Below the pieces are notes generated by a model. That model was not told where the DNA came from. It saw only the letters and a program-made list of their open reading frames with translations, and searched no databases. Below, piece after piece: positions 9,884-18,251 of a DNA stretch of 64,000 nucleotides. Origin of the DNA: Coprococcus sp. OM04-5BH (lineage in GTDB: Bacteria > Bacillota > Clostridia > Lachnospirales > Lachnospiraceae); contig NZ_QULM01000001.1 in the NCBI RefSeq assembly GCF_003482105.1, positions 930,001 to 994,000 on the forward strand, written 5' to 3'. The position numbers and the translations under genes were made by a program. Within the stretch, counting starts at the first letter, position 1. Each line of letters starts with the position of its first letter.

Positions 9884-9961
9884 GGTGTCTGCTCCTTTCC
9901 TTGTTGGAAAGAGCCTTGATATGACTTGTGTTCATCATAACACATACAAGGCTCATTTGCA

Positions 9962-10168
9962 TTAGATTGCGTCCAATTTGTCAATAACCTGTTCAAACTG
10001 TCGGCGTTTAATCTGTATGCGGTTGCCATTCATAATGAGCCAGCCAGCGTCCTTGTTTTCCTCTGCTAAGCGTCTTAACTTGTTTTCTCCGATACGGAAA
10101 TACTTTGACGCTTCTTCAATGGTAAGGGTATATTTTTCCCATACGGGAATATCCTGTGCATTACTCAT
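9962..10168 (-). CDS. xis: Tn916-type excisionase
   Basis: A 68-residue basic MerR/HTH-like protein, [20 protein letters not shown] and [13 protein letters not shown], nearly as in Tn916 Xis. Xis binds the element ends and directs Int towards excision. ATG at 10168 is favoured (GAGGGGGTG just upstream) and overlaps the end of the relaxase gene by eight bases, implying coupled translation. int lies 78 bp further on. Confidence 0.95.
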   Translation of the reverse strand: MSNAQDIPVWEKYTLTIEEASKYFRIGENKLRRLAEENKDAGWLIMNGNRIQIKRRQFEQVIDKLDAI

Positions 10169-11303
10169 AAAACACCCCCTCACTTTCGATTACATCTGCT
10201 ATATCCGTACACATCTGTTCTACAAGCATTTCCTGTTTTTCGGAAAGGTTGGTACATTCATCAATCATTTTCATGTAGTTTGAGCCTGTCAGCCTGTCGA
10301 TTTCCTCTATCATCACGATTGACGGCATGACCTGTCTTTCCAGCCATTGCAGAGTGCGTTCCATATTGACAGGTACGGGGTTCATTTCAAAAGGTAAACT
10401 GTCATGGGAAATGAATATCTCCCACAGCGGATAATCGGGAAATTGCACAAAATCAGTAATAAGGTAAAACACCAACCCATGAGGGTTATATGTCAATAAC
10501 AATTCCTCAACTGCCTGTACTGCCTTTTTATCACGCAGACGAATTTCAAAACGGTTGATAATATCCGTATGTTTCTTTTTGGTTGCCTGTTCCTTTTGTT
10601 TTTCATACAGGCAGAAATATTTTGTGCTTGCCTTTGAGCCGATATAAAGGGTACTTGCTAAATTACGGTTTTTTCCGCTTAGTTTTCCACCTTGTACATT
10701 TTCATAGTTTTTACAGCGACAATCCGCACCGCCATTTTTGTATTTTTCAGACAAAACGGGAATATCCAGCAGACCGCACATATCATTGATTGCCAAGTCA
10801 AAACGTCGGATAACACCGCCACAGTCAAGACAGCGGTTTAAAAATGAATACCAATCCCTGTTCTGTGCCTGTAAGACATATTCCATGTTGCGTGAGCCTG
10901 CCCCTTTTAATTCTAAAAATACACCCATGTGTTCATCATCAGAAGCCATGACCTTGATTTCCCCGTAGGCATAATGCTCCTTATAGCCATAATACCCATA
11001 GTCATAATGGATAAAATAGTCCGCTTTCATGCCAAGCACCTTTCGGATAACTTCTAATGCGTCAGTCGTTGGAAAACGGACAGACAGATAATCAACGAGC
11101 AGATAAAAAGGCTTATCACAGACATAGTAATTCAGACAACGCAGGATAATGTTCTGTGTTTCTTTACTTGCGTTGGCTTTTCCGTTCTCAAAGCGGTTGA
11201 TACTATATCTTGATACATGGGTAAGACTTGCAAGTTCTCCTTGTGAAAGACCGCTTGCAAGACGTTTGTTCTTCATTTCAAGTGCAAATTCTAAATTGTT
11301 CAT
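10161..11303 (-). CDS. MobT-like relaxase / replication initiation factor with XRE domain
   Basis: About 380 residues. N-terminal XRE HTH (residues 5-60: [25 protein letters not shown]) followed by a Rep_trans/RepRstA-like domain ([45 protein letters not shown]). This is the architecture of Tn916 Orf20 and ICEBs1 NicK, which nick at oriT for transfer and rolling-circle replication. Start at 11303 is preceded by GGAGG. An oriT-like sequence lies 145 bp upstream of the gene. With no coupling protein or mating genes in the element, it would rely on a helper. Confidence 0.9.
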   Translation of the reverse strand: MNNLEFALEMKNKRLASGLSQGELASLTHVSRYSINRFENGKANASKETQNIILRCLNYYVCDKPFYLLVDYLSVRFPTTDALEVIRKVLGMKADYFIHYDYGYYGYKEHYAYGEIKVMASDDEHMGVFLELKGAGSRNMEYVLQAQNRDWYSFLNRCLDCGGVIRRFDLAINDMCGLLDIPVLSEKYKNGGADCRCKNYENVQGGKLSGKNRNLASTLYIGSKASTKYFCLYEKQKEQATKKKHTDIINRFEIRLRDKKAVQAVEELLLTYNPHGLVFYLITDFVQFPDYPLWEIFISHDSLPFEMNPVPVNMERTLQWLERQVMPSIVMIEEIDRLTGSNYMKMIDECTNLSEKQEMLVEQMCTDIADVIESEGVFYE

Positions 11304-11446
11304 TGTATTCCTCCAATCCCACAACAGCCTTGAAATACCTGTAAACCACTATTCAAAAGAATGTGAAATTACTATCTTCTTAAAACTTCTCATTACTACT
11401 CACAGGTTTGGGGTTGTATGGTTTTTGACTTGTCTTTTGTGAAATA

Positions 11447-11474
11447 GTGCCCCCCTGTTAGATAACGGGGGCAC
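11447..11474 (-). other. oriT-like inverted repeat of the Tn916/ICEBs1 type
   Basis: GTGCCCCC (11447-11454) and GGGGGCAC (11467-11474) flank CTGTTAGATAAC. On the minus strand the core reads CCCCCGTTATCTAACAGGGG, which closely resembles what I recall of the Tn916 and ICEBs1 oriT core (CCCCCGTATCTAACAGGGG). It sits just upstream of the MobT-like relaxase gene, as in those elements. Confidence 0.85.
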
Positions 11475-11829
11475 AGTCAAGGCTCGCAGGCTCGCCAGCC
11501 GACAAAGCATTTCTTCCCCTTGACACAAGGTGTCATGGCGGTAAGCCTGAGAGGCTTCCGCCACCGTGTCAGAAATACTTTGTCAGCAAGTCCTGTTTTG
11601 CCTTTTCTAACAAGTTCCATTTCAACCAATATTCATATCTACGGGTTTAATCAGATGGGTATTTCTTTTTGAATGTTTTTGTATTTCATGCTATTGTGCT
11701 TATTCACTCACAATAGCATAGTAATTCTTATATGCTTATTTGTCAATATCTTTTTTTGTCTTTACAAATCATATTAAGCATGATAGACTTATAACAGTGA
11801 AGATATAACGAGATATGGAGGGTTGTGCA
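11475..11829. promoter_or_regulatory. Intergenic region of the mobilizable element with inverted repeats
   Basis: Contains an imperfect pair around TTGACACAAGGTGTCA (11519-11534), a GGCGG...CCGCC pair (11537-11564), and a perfect 11-bp inverted repeat ATGCTATTGTG (11688-11698) with CACAATAGCAT (11709-11719). The last lies about 110 bp before the XRE gene at 11830 and could be its operator. No gene recognised. Confidence 0.5.
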
Positions 11830-12450
11830 ATGAAAATAAGCCATTTAGGAAATAATATACAGACCATAAGAAAATTTAGGGGAATGAAACAACAGGAACT
11901 TGCGGACAAAATCGGTATCAATATGCAGAGCCTTTCCAAGATTGAAAGAGGGTTGAACTATCCTGCTTATGAAACGCTGGAAAAGATAATGGAAGTGCTG
12001 GACGTAACGCCGAATGAATTATTATCGGGAGAATGGAAGTATGTCAATCAGTCTGAAAAAGAAGTCTGTCAGTTTTTAAGAACAGAAGAACGTCTAAATG
12101 CAGAACTGAAACACGGACACTATGATAACTTCTTTGACAGCGAGGAAGAATGGCTGGAATATGAGTTGGAAAAGTTACGGGAATACATTACAGACTATAT
12201 CAACGGGAAAAGCATTGAAGCGTCCGACCTTTACCCAATCAAAGAATTTATCCAGCATTTGAAGTTTCAAAAATTACTAGACCGCTATGATGATTTATAC
12301 AGTATGGATATGTTTGGGGAAAGCATAGAGGGACATAAATATAGGACACCTTATCAAGTCGTGAAAATGATAAATCCGAACTCAAAAGAGGATATGGAAC
12401 TGTTACGGGAAGTATTAAGGAATAACCATTTTGATGATGAGGACGAGTAA
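11830..12450 (+). CDS. XRE-family transcriptional regulator
   Basis: 206 residues with an N-terminal HTH (LGNNIQTIRKFRGMKQQELADKIGIN... LSKIERG, residues 5-60) and a long acidic, helical C-terminal part ending HFDDEDE. GGAGGG at 11817-11821 selects the ATG at 11830 over the one at 11815. It reads divergently from the relaxase/xis/int genes across the oriT region, so it may control the element's excision or transfer genes. It ends before a strong terminator. Confidence 0.85.
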   Translation: MKISHLGNNIQTIRKFRGMKQQELADKIGINMQSLSKIERGLNYPAYETLEKIMEVLDVTPNELLSGEWKYVNQSEKEVCQFLRTEERLNAELKHGHYDNFFDSEEEWLEYELEKLREYITDYINGKSIEASDLYPIKEFIQHLKFQKLLDRYDDLYSMDMFGESIEGHKYRTPYQVVKMINPNSKEDMELLREVLRNNHFDDEDE

Positions 12451-12482
12451 TCTTTTTCCTCTTGCGAGAAGATACAGCAAAC

Positions 12483-12545
12483 AAAAAGCCCGATCAAGAG
12501 TGCAAAGCACCACCAATGGTGGCAAGCTCTTGACAGGGCTTTTTC
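12483..12545 (+). terminator. rho-independent terminator with long stem
   Basis: AAAAAGCCC (12483-12491) pairs with GGGCTTTTT (12536-12544), inner TCAAGAG with CTCTTGA, and a CCACC/GGTGG top. The symmetric A and T runs allow use in both directions. Confidence 0.9.
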
Positions 12546-12730
12546 TTTTCTGTTGTGGGTACTCAAGAGGAAAAAAGGAAAAGTGTGATGTCTCAATTTT
12601 TTTATCTTGCACGCATAAAAAGATTGAAAGAGGTGTTTGTTTCCAGTATAATGTTTTTTGTATAGAAGCAAGGATTGAATTTTTTTGAAAGAAAGGGTTG
12701 ACAGTCATGTTCACACATTGTTACGCTTGC

Positions 12731-12788
<58 letters not shown>

Positions 12789-12912
12789 TAAATTCTGCCC
12801 TTTTTTCAATTCTATCAATAATAAACAGAACGCACAGATTATCCAGTTATAAGGGGGAGTTTGTGCGTTTTTCTATGCAAAGAATTTATGAAAAATAAGG
12901 AGTGAACAAACT

Positions 12913-13707
12913 ATGAAGAAAAAACAAGTCCTTGCAGTAAGTTCCGCATTGATGATTGGAACAACAACTGCACTTACAGGGCTTCCTACTCCTGTCATGG
13001 CACAGGAAAACACAGAAGTTGTGCAGGAAGCCGTTGTAGAAGAAAACAAGACAGAGCAAGTTCCTGTGGAACAGAAAACAGAAAACGCAGAAGTACAAGA
13101 GAATATAACAGACAAGGAACAGGAAGAAACTGCTGAAAATGCAGAAACTTTAAAAGAAGAAAGTACAAAACAGGAAACACCTGCAACACCAGAAAAAGAA
13201 GTGGTTACCGAAGATAAGACCGTTGAAGCAAGCAAAAATACAGAAGTAAAAGCTGGAAGCATTGCTATTGATGAAGCACATTTTCCAGACAAAGTATTTA
13301 GAGAACAAATCATTGCAGAATTTGATAAAGACGGCGATAGTGTGTTATCTGTTGATGAAATATCAAAAGCCCAATTCTTAAACTTGCATGATATGAAAAC
13401 GATATCTTCATTAGAGGGTATTCAATATCTAACAAATTTGCAGTCTTTAGATGTTTCTACGACTTGCGCATCATTGGATGATGGATTCGAAGACGCCTTT
13501 CAATATACCGTACAAGGAAATTCCCACAATCGACTAAAGAGTACCAATCTAATTGAACGACTGAATCAAGAAGTACGCAGAAGAGAAAAGATTATTCGCA
13601 TCTTCCCCAATCAAACATCAGCCAATCGCTTAATTGGAGCCGTTCTTATGGACCTACATGATGAATGGATTTATTCTTCAAGAAAATACATCAATTTTGA
13701 TAAGTAG
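12913..13707 (+). CDS. Truncated surface LRR protein fused to a transposase C-terminus
   Basis: 264 codons. Residues 1-31 are a signal peptide (KKKQVLAVSSALMIG... ending VMAQE). Residues 32-115 are a Glu/Lys/Thr-rich spacer. Residues 117-190 include an EF-hand/dockerin-like loop DKDGDSVLSVDE and the start of leucine-rich repeats (LEGIQYLTNLQSLDVS). From about residue 183 the sequence changes to TTCASLDDGFEDAFQ ... NLIERLNQEVRRREKIIRIFPN, the C-terminus of an IS256-family transposase. The LRR gene was evidently cut by an IS and the rest lost, leaving an in-frame chimera. RBS AAGGAG is good, so it may still be secreted, without a wall anchor. Confidence 0.82.
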   Translation: MKKKQVLAVSSALMIGTTTALTGLPTPVMAQENTEVVQEAVVEENKTEQVPVEQKTENAEVQENITDKEQEETAENAETLKEESTKQETPATPEKEVVTEDKTVEASKNTEVKAGSIAIDEAHFPDKVFREQIIAEFDKDGDSVLSVDEISKAQFLNLHDMKTISSLEGIQYLTNLQSLDVSTTCASLDDGFEDAFQYTVQGNSHNRLKSTNLIERLNQEVRRREKIIRIFPNQTSANRLIGAVLMDLHDEWIYSSRKYINFDK

Positions 13708-13732
13708 AAATGGTAAAAACATTGTATAGCAT

Positions 13733-13757
13733 TTTACACAGGAGTCTGGACTTGACT
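13733..13757. mobile_element. Right terminal repeat of an IS256-family element remnant
   Basis: TTTACACAGGAGTCTGGACT, following the truncated transposase frame by about 25 bp, has the form of IS256-family right ends (complement AGTCCAGACTCCTGTGTAAA). The matching left end and most of the transposase gene are gone. Confidence 0.7.
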
Positions 13758-13836
13758 CACTTCCTTTATTATTTTTCATTTTTTTAAACTATTTAATACT
13801 AATGTCTTTTATAATAGCTTTTCATATATTATATAA

Positions 13837-14113
13837 TCAATCTTTATAAGTCCTTTTATAAATTTCTTTTCTACCATTTTCGATAAATTCCTGTTTAATA
13901 TTTTTAATTCCATAAACAATAGTTTCAATAGGATAATATTCTTCAACTATATCTTGATATTCTTTTGCTTTCTCAATATCTATATTTCCATACATTCTTA
14001 ATATATCTTCTCCAAAATTTGTTCCTATTTCTTCTTCACTATCTTCAAGTAAGTATATAAAATCACAATATTCATCTATAATTCCAGAATCTCCAAAATC
14101 AATTATTCCAGTT
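13837..14113 (-). pseudogene. 3' fragment of an aph(2'')-like aminoglycoside phosphotransferase
   Basis: Minus-strand frame of about 90 codons beginning [19 protein letters not shown], followed by [10 protein letters not shown] and ending [10 protein letters not shown]. The IDFGD motif is the metal-binding DFG-like element of APH enzymes and the layout resembles APH(2'') C-termini. The 5' two thirds, including the catalytic HxD loop, are missing: the frame joins a plasmid rep fragment at about 14113. It cannot confer resistance. The exact subtype cannot be named from this fragment. Confidence 0.75.
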
Positions 14114-14491
14114 AGCTGTTGTTAAAATATCGCTTGCTGAAATAGTTTCTTTTGCCGTGTGAATATCAAAATCAATAAAGAAGGTATTGATTTGTCTTAA
14201 ATTGTTTTCAGAATGTCCTTTCGTGTATGAACGGTTTTCGTCTGCATACGTACCATAACGATAAACGTTTGGTGTCCAATGCGTAAATGTATCTTGATTT
14301 TCGTGAATCGCTTCTTCGGAAGTCAGAACAACGCCACGTCCGCCAATCATGCTTTTTTTTGAGCGATACGCAAAAATAGCCCCTTTGCTTTTACCTGGCT
14401 TGGTAGTGATTGAGCGAATTTTACTATTTTTAAATTTGTACTTTAACAAGCCGTCATGAAGCACAGTTTCTACAACAAAAGGGATATTCAT
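14099..14491 (-). pseudogene. N-terminal fragment of Inc18 plasmid replication protein (RepR/RepS/RepE type)
   Basis: Begins MNIPFVVETVLHDGLLKYKF and continues to SASDILTTA, matching the first 120 or so residues of the theta-replication initiator of pAMbeta1/pIP501/pSM19035, which is near 500 residues. After that the frame runs into the aph(2'') remnant and stops within 4 codons. Replication function is lost. Its leader (terminator and antisense region) and copR follow upstream, so a contiguous block of plasmid control DNA was captured. Confidence 0.88.
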
Positions 14492-14554
14492 TCAGCTGTT
14501 CTCCTTTCTTACGAAAATTAATTAGTTAGAAGCTACGATCAAAGTTGAATCACA

Positions 14555-14596
14555 ACAAAAAAGGCAATCAACTAAGTTTTTCTTAATTGATTGCCT
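14555..14596 (-). terminator. Transcriptional attenuator of the Inc18 rep leader
   Basis: AGGCAATCAA (14562-14571) pairs with TTGATTGCCT (14587-14596); on the minus strand it is followed by TTTTTTGTTGTG and lies about 65 bases before the rep start codon. In Inc18 plasmids the antisense RNAIII promotes folding of this attenuator. Confidence 0.8.
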
Positions 14597-14599
14597 GGT

Positions 14600-14885
14600 A
14601 TCTTCTTAAAGACTTGAAATTCCCTCAAAAACCCGATATAATGGGTTTACAGATATTTAAGTATCTGATTAATAAAGTAATTAAATACTTTACCAAATTT
14701 CGGGTCTCGACTTCTTTAATTGATTGGTGGTAATCAATTAAGGCTCGCAACTTATTTTCTTGGCGGAAAATAAGTTGGTCGTGGCTCTTTTTTTGTATTC
14801 TTTATTCAGTTCGTTGTTTCGTTATATCTAGTATACCGCTTTTAAAAAAAATAAGCAACAATTTCGTTAAATATATTAACGACAA
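14600..14885. ncRNA. Inc18 rep leader / antisense RNAIII region
   Basis: This gene-free stretch corresponds in position to the leader and counter-transcript region of Inc18 plasmids, between copR and rep. It contains inverted pairs such as TTAATTGATT (14716-14725) with AATCAATTAA (14731-14740) and ACTTATTTTC with GAAAATAAGT (14751-14774). Promoter assignment for the antisense RNA was not possible with certainty. Confidence 0.5.
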
Positions 14886-15125
14886 TCATTGCTTCTCTTC
14901 TTCTATTTGCAACTCTACTTGTTCTAATTCATTAGGAATTAAGTCAATAACTAAGGTTGAGTTTGTCAATTCTGCAATTCGTTCCAATGTTTTTAATGTC
15001 GGATCTGATTTTCCTGATTCAATCAATGAATAATTTGATCTACTCATTTCTAATTCTTGGGAGAATTTTTCTTTTGATTTGGTACCTCTCATCTTTTTTA
15101 AGCTTTCTCTAAATGCTAGTTCCAA
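14886..15125 (-). CDS. copR: CopR-family repressor of plasmid rep transcription
   Basis: 79-residue XRE protein MELAFRESLKKMRGTKSKEKF with HTH through ELEMSRSNYSLIESGKSDPTLKTLERIAEL and an acidic glutamate-rich tail. It closely matches CopR/CopS of pIP501/pSM19035, which repress the rep promoter and limit copy number. The tail looks somewhat shorter than the plasmid form. RBS GGAGG upstream on the minus strand. Its target rep gene is truncated here, so it is a relic or has other targets. Confidence 0.9.
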   Translation of the reverse strand: MELAFRESLKKMRGTKSKEKFSQELEMSRSNYSLIESGKSDPTLKTLERIAELTNSTLVIDLIPNELEQVELQIEEEKQ

Positions 15126-15192
15126 GTTTCTCCCTCCTGTTTATGTAAATATTTTGCACGTTTTCCATTTAATTATATCGTTACACCTTGTA

Positions 15193-15234
15193 AATCACAA
15201 GTGATTAATCACAAATCACTTGTGATTAGTGATT
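15193..15234. promoter_or_regulatory. Six contiguous WATCACW heptads (omega-type operator)
   Basis: Consecutive 7-bp units AATCACA, AGTGATT, AATCACA, AATCACT, TGTGATT, AGTGATT. In pSM19035 the ribbon-helix-helix protein omega binds arrays of WATCACW heptads in front of copS and partition genes. The array lies 68 bp upstream of the copR start here. No omega gene is present in the window. Confidence 0.85.
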
Positions 15235-15321
15235 GTTATTGGTGTTGCCTAGAACGATTCTAAGCACATGTTTAATTTTAAAGTGGGCAATTATCTTTAA
15301 AATGTCCTACAATGATTCAAT

Positions 15322-15360
15322 AAAAGCATGGCTGCTAGTGAAACTTGCGACCATGCTTTT
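15322..15360. terminator. Terminator downstream of the erm(B) operon
   Basis: AAAAGCATGG (15322-15331) pairs perfectly with CCATGCTTTT (15351-15360). T-runs on both sides suit both directions; it ends the erm(B) and 37-codon ORF transcript on the minus strand. Confidence 0.88.
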
Positions 15361-15368
15361 AAAAATAC

Positions 15369-15482
15369 TTAATGGGGTCCCGAGCGCTTTAGCTCCTTGG
15401 AAGCTGTCAGTAGTATACCTAATAATTTATCTACATTCCCTTTAGTAACGTGTAACTTTCCAAATTTACAAAAGCGACTCAT
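15369..15482 (-). CDS. 37-residue ORF coupled to erm(B)
   Basis: Encodes a basic peptide MSRFCKFGKLHVTKGNVDKL... ending KRSGPH. Its RBS GGGAGG overlaps the last codons of erm(B), and its ATG lies four bases past the erm(B) stop, so translation is probably coupled. A similar small ORF accompanies erm(B) on Inc18-type plasmids; its function is unknown and the copy here may be shortened. Confidence 0.65.
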   Translation of the reverse strand: MSRFCKFGKLHVTKGNVDKLLGILLTASKELKRSGPH

Positions 15483-15486
15483 AGAA

Positions 15487-16224
15487 TTATTTCCTCCCGT
15501 TAAATAATAGATAACTATTAAAAATAGACAATACTTGCTCATAAGTAACGGTACTTAAATTGTTTACTTTGGCGTGTTTCATTGCTTGATGAAACTGATT
15601 TTTAGTAAACAGTTGACGATATTCTCGATTGACCCATTTTGAAACAAAGTACGTATATAGCTTCCAATATTTATCTGGAACATCTGTGGTATGGCGGGTA
15701 AGTTTTATTAAGACACTGTTTACTTTTGGTTTAGGATGAAAGCATTCCGCTGGCAGCTTAAGCAATTGCTGAATCGAGACTTGAGTGTGCAAGAGCAACC
15801 CTAGTGTTCGGTGAATATCCAAGGTACGCTTGTAGAATCCTTCTTCAACAATCAGATAGATGTCAGACGCATGGCTTTCAAAAACCACTTTTTTAATAAT
15901 TTGTGTGCTTAAATGGTAAGGAATATTCCCAACAATTTTATACCTCTGTTTGTTAGGGAATTGAAACTGTAGAATATCTTGGTGAATTAAAGTGACACGA
16001 ATGTTCAGTTTTAATTTTTCTGACGATAAGTTGAATAGATGACTGTCTAATTCAATAGACGTTACCTGTTTACTTATTTTAGCCAGTTTCGTCGTTAAAT
16101 GCCCTTTACCTGTTCCAATTTCGTAAACGGTATCGGTTTCTTTTAAATTCAATTGTTTTATTATTTGGTTGAGTACTTTTTCACTCGTTAAAAAGTTTTG
16201 AGAATATTTTATATTTTTGTTCAT
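15487..16224 (-). CDS. erm(B): Erm(B) 23S rRNA adenine N6-methyltransferase
   Basis: Full-length 245 residues, [20 protein letters not shown] to [12 protein letters not shown]-binding motif I is [15 protein letters not shown] (residues 34-48) and the catalytic motif is NIPYHLS. Erm(B) dimethylates A2058 of 23S rRNA, giving macrolide, lincosamide and streptogramin B resistance. RBS GGAGTG just upstream. It is preceded by an attenuation leader and a near-consensus promoter, so expression should be inducible by macrolides. It is the main functional cargo of the mobilizable element. Confidence 0.98.
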   Translation of the reverse strand: MNKNIKYSQNFLTSEKVLNQIIKQLNLKETDTVYEIGTGKGHLTTKLAKISKQVTSIELDSHLFNLSSEKLKLNIRVTLIHQDILQFQFPNKQRYKIVGNIPYHLSTQIIKKVVFESHASDIYLIVEEGFYKRTLDIHRTLGLLLHTQVSIQQLLKLPAECFHPKPKVNSVLIKLTRHTTDVPDKYWKLYTYFVSKWVNREYRQLFTKNQFHQAMKHAKVNNLSTVTYEQVLSIFNSYLLFNGRK

Positions 16225-16348
16225 GTAATCACTCCTGAAGTGATTACATCTATAAATAAATACAGAAGTTAAACGATTTGTTTGTAATTTTAGTTATCTG
16301 TTTAAAAAGTCATAAGATTAGTCACTGGTAGGAATTAATCTAACGTAT

Positions 16349-16432
16349 TTATTTATCTGCGTAATCACTGTTTTTAGTCTGTTTCAAAACAGTAGATGTT
16401 TTATCTACATTACGCATTTGGAATACCAACAT
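16349..16432 (-). CDS. ermBL: erm(B) leader peptide
   Basis: 27 codons MLVFQMRNVDKTSTVLKQTK then NSDYADK, the known ErmBL peptide. Macrolide-bound ribosomes stall in it (around the Asp codon in RNVDK) and the mRNA refolds to expose the erm(B) start. RBS AAGGAGGG is eight bases upstream. The stalling sequence is intact. Confidence 0.96.
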   Translation of the reverse strand: MLVFQMRNVDKTSTVLKQTKNSDYADK

Positions 16433-16489
16433 GACGAATCCCTCCTTCTTAATTACAAATTTTTAGCATCTAATTTAACTTCAATTCCT

Positions 16490-16518
16490 ATTATACAAAA
16501 TTTTAAGAGCACTGTCAA
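16490..16518 (-). promoter_or_regulatory. erm(B) promoter
   Basis: On the minus strand, -35 TTGACA (16518-16513), 17-bp spacer, -10 TATAAT (16495-16490): a consensus sigma-A promoter about 60 bp before the leader peptide. Confidence 0.93.
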
Positions 16519-16689
16519 CACACTCTTAAGTTTGCTTCTAAGTCTTATTTCCATAACTTTAGGGTTAACCATACGCAAGACCAATCACTCTCGGACAATA
16601 CTCATGATTTTCGGTAAAAAACGTAAAAGAAATAAGAACAATTAACAAAATGTATAATAACAATCAATAGCGACTAATGATTTTCATGT

Positions 16690-16720
16690 AAAAGGACACC
16701 AAACTATACGGTGTCCTTTT
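16690..16720. terminator. Bidirectional terminator
   Basis: AAAAGGACACC (16690-16700) pairs perfectly with GGTGTCCTTTT (16710-16720). Near the right end of the mobilizable element. Confidence 0.88.
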
Positions 16721-16848
16721 CAAATTCTTACGTCATATCAAGGCTCATTCAATCGTGGTAAATTCGTGGTAAAATGAGTGCTTTCCTATATTTCAAAATG
16801 CTTGAAAGTATAGTGTTTATGCGGATAATCAAAAATCAGATATAAAAT

Positions 16849-16970
16849 TTAGAATAATCTCTATAACCATTACTTTCATTTCTCGAAGGCTCAATAAGTT
16901 TTTGCTTTTCATAAAAACGGATATTAGAACGGGATAAACCTGTTCGCTCTTCTACGTCTTTTATAGTCAT
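16849..16970 (-). pseudogene. N-terminal HTH part of the split MerR-type regulator
   Basis: Starts ATG at 16970 after AGGAGGG. Encodes MTIKDVEERTGLSRSNIRFY then EKQKLIEPSRNESNGYRDYS, a canonical MerR HTH. At codon 41 it enters the integrated element and stops at 16836. The continuation is found at 8515 and below. Confidence 0.88.
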
Positions 16971-17120
16971 ATTATGCCCTCCTTTCGAGCAACTCTATTT
17001 TACTTAATAATAAGCTATAAACAAGGTTTACAGTCAAGCATTTATCAAAAAAACTATAGTTGTTGATAAGGACATGAAAAGCTGTCCAAAATAGAAGGTG
17101 AACCGGATTGCTGCTCCGAC

Positions 17121-17321
17121 TCAATCTTCCACATGGAATACATCTTCCACCAGCATATTAAAGTACTTTGATATCCGCAGCATAAATTCGGCAGATGGGG
17201 TGCTGTCCCCACGCTCTATCCTGCCGACAGTTTTGGTGCTGTATCCAATAGCAGCGGCAAGGTCATCCTGGTAAATGCCTCGCTGTTCACGTATTTCTCT
17301 TATATTATTGGTAACCGCCAT
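17121..17321 (-). CDS. Cro/CI-type XRE regulator
   Basis: 66 residues, essentially only an HTH domain: NIREIREQRGIYQDDLAAAIGYSTKTVGRIERGDSTPSAEFMLRI, then KYFNMLVEDVFHVED. RBS AGAAGGG is 6 bases before the ATG. Such one-domain proteins are common beside integrative elements. It lies 84 bp past the S24 repressor gene on the same strand and may be co-transcribed. Confidence 0.85.
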   Translation of the reverse strand: MAVTNNIREIREQRGIYQDDLAAAIGYSTKTVGRIERGDSTPSAEFMLRISKYFNMLVEDVFHVED

Positions 17322-17405
17322 AAAAATCCCTTCTTTCAGTTCTATAGATATTTTCTTATTGTCAATTATGCAAAATAATGTGTCCGATAAAAATGACTTG
17401 CAATT

Positions 17406-18140
17406 TTATCGGCAATGTCCTGTAATAGCACAAGCATCAGATTTTCCAAGAACTTTTCCAAATATGTCTAAGCGGTCATTTTCACTAACCTTGATAGGTG
17501 CATACTTTTCATTGAGTGAGATAAGGAAAATTCCTTCTTTATCGTTTTGTAATTTCTTAATATAGGCTTCTCCGTTTAGAGCGAAGATGCCGATTTCTCC
17601 ATTAGCAACAGATTCCTGCTGTAATATCCATGCAATCTGACCATCGTGGAATTCTGGTTCCATACTGTCACCACTAATACGGACACCGAAAGTAGTATCT
17701 TCTGGCAGGATAGATTCATCTATGCGTACAGTCTCTTTCGGTCCATCTACAAGGAAGTTACCGGTTCCGGCTGATACAGCATTTTCAAAAATATCAATGC
17801 TACGGAATGGAATTATCTTAGCAGTCTGCTTTTCATACATTCCGGATGCGTGGAGCAGATTGATATAATCCATAGCTTTTTCCCTGCCTTCATCAGTTAG
17901 TGATGAGAAAGGATCGGCAGGATTTACTCCAAAATATGCCTCATACATGTTAGTAATACCAAGGATTCTACACACTTTGTAAAATATGGTAACGCTTGGT
18001 TCAGCAAGATTTCTCTCCCAGTTGGATATGGCTTTATAGGAAATGGTAATGCCTTCCTTTGCCAGTTCATCAGCGAGATCCTGTTGGAGCAAGCCTTTCT
18101 TTTTTCTATATGTTGAAATGATTTCTCCGATTGAGTACAT
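17406..18140 (-). CDS. XRE-S24 (LexA/CI-like) self-cleaving repressor
   Basis: 244 residues. HTH at residues 8-60 (LLQQDLADELAKEGITISYKAISNWERN). The C-terminal peptidase domain has a cleavage site AG in AVSAGTG (near 126), catalytic serine in RISGDSMEP (near 160) and lysine in GEAYIKKL (near 193). Such repressors inactivate themselves on RecA filaments after DNA damage. It is divergent from a Y-family polymerase gene, and a perfect palindrome GGACACATGTGTCC lies in the shared intergenic region, a likely operator for it. Confidence 0.9.
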   Translation of the reverse strand: MYSIGEIISTYRKKKGLLQQDLADELAKEGITISYKAISNWERNLAEPSVTIFYKVCRILGITNMYEAYFGVNPADPFSSLTDEGREKAMDYINLLHASGMYEKQTAKIIPFRSIDIFENAVSAGTGNFLVDGPKETVRIDESILPEDTTFGVRISGDSMEPEFHDGQIAWILQQESVANGEIGIFALNGEAYIKKLQNDKEGIFLISLNEKYAPIKVSENDRLDIFGKVLGKSDACAITGHCR

Positions 18141-18251
18141 ACATACGCCTCTTTTCTTTCATTTTGTTGATTTCAAATGTCTCTTTTCACTCCATAGTAT
18201 ATAGCAATAGTGCCAATTATTCAAGTTAAAAATCCAATATAATGAGAAAAA

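Noticed and set aside
9577..10283. Plus-strand frames opposite int and xis
   Set aside because: They are antisense to well-supported Tn916-type genes and show no family resemblance or RBS.
15233..15445. A 70-codon plus-strand frame downstream of erm(B)
   Set aside because: It runs through the omega heptads, the bidirectional terminator and the coupled minus-strand ORF, with no RBS.
16418..16645. A 75-codon frame with a hydrophobic stretch followed by a basic tail, resembling a type I toxin
   Set aside because: It lies antisense over the erm(B) promoter and leader, has no RBS, and the region is accounted for by erm(B) regulation.
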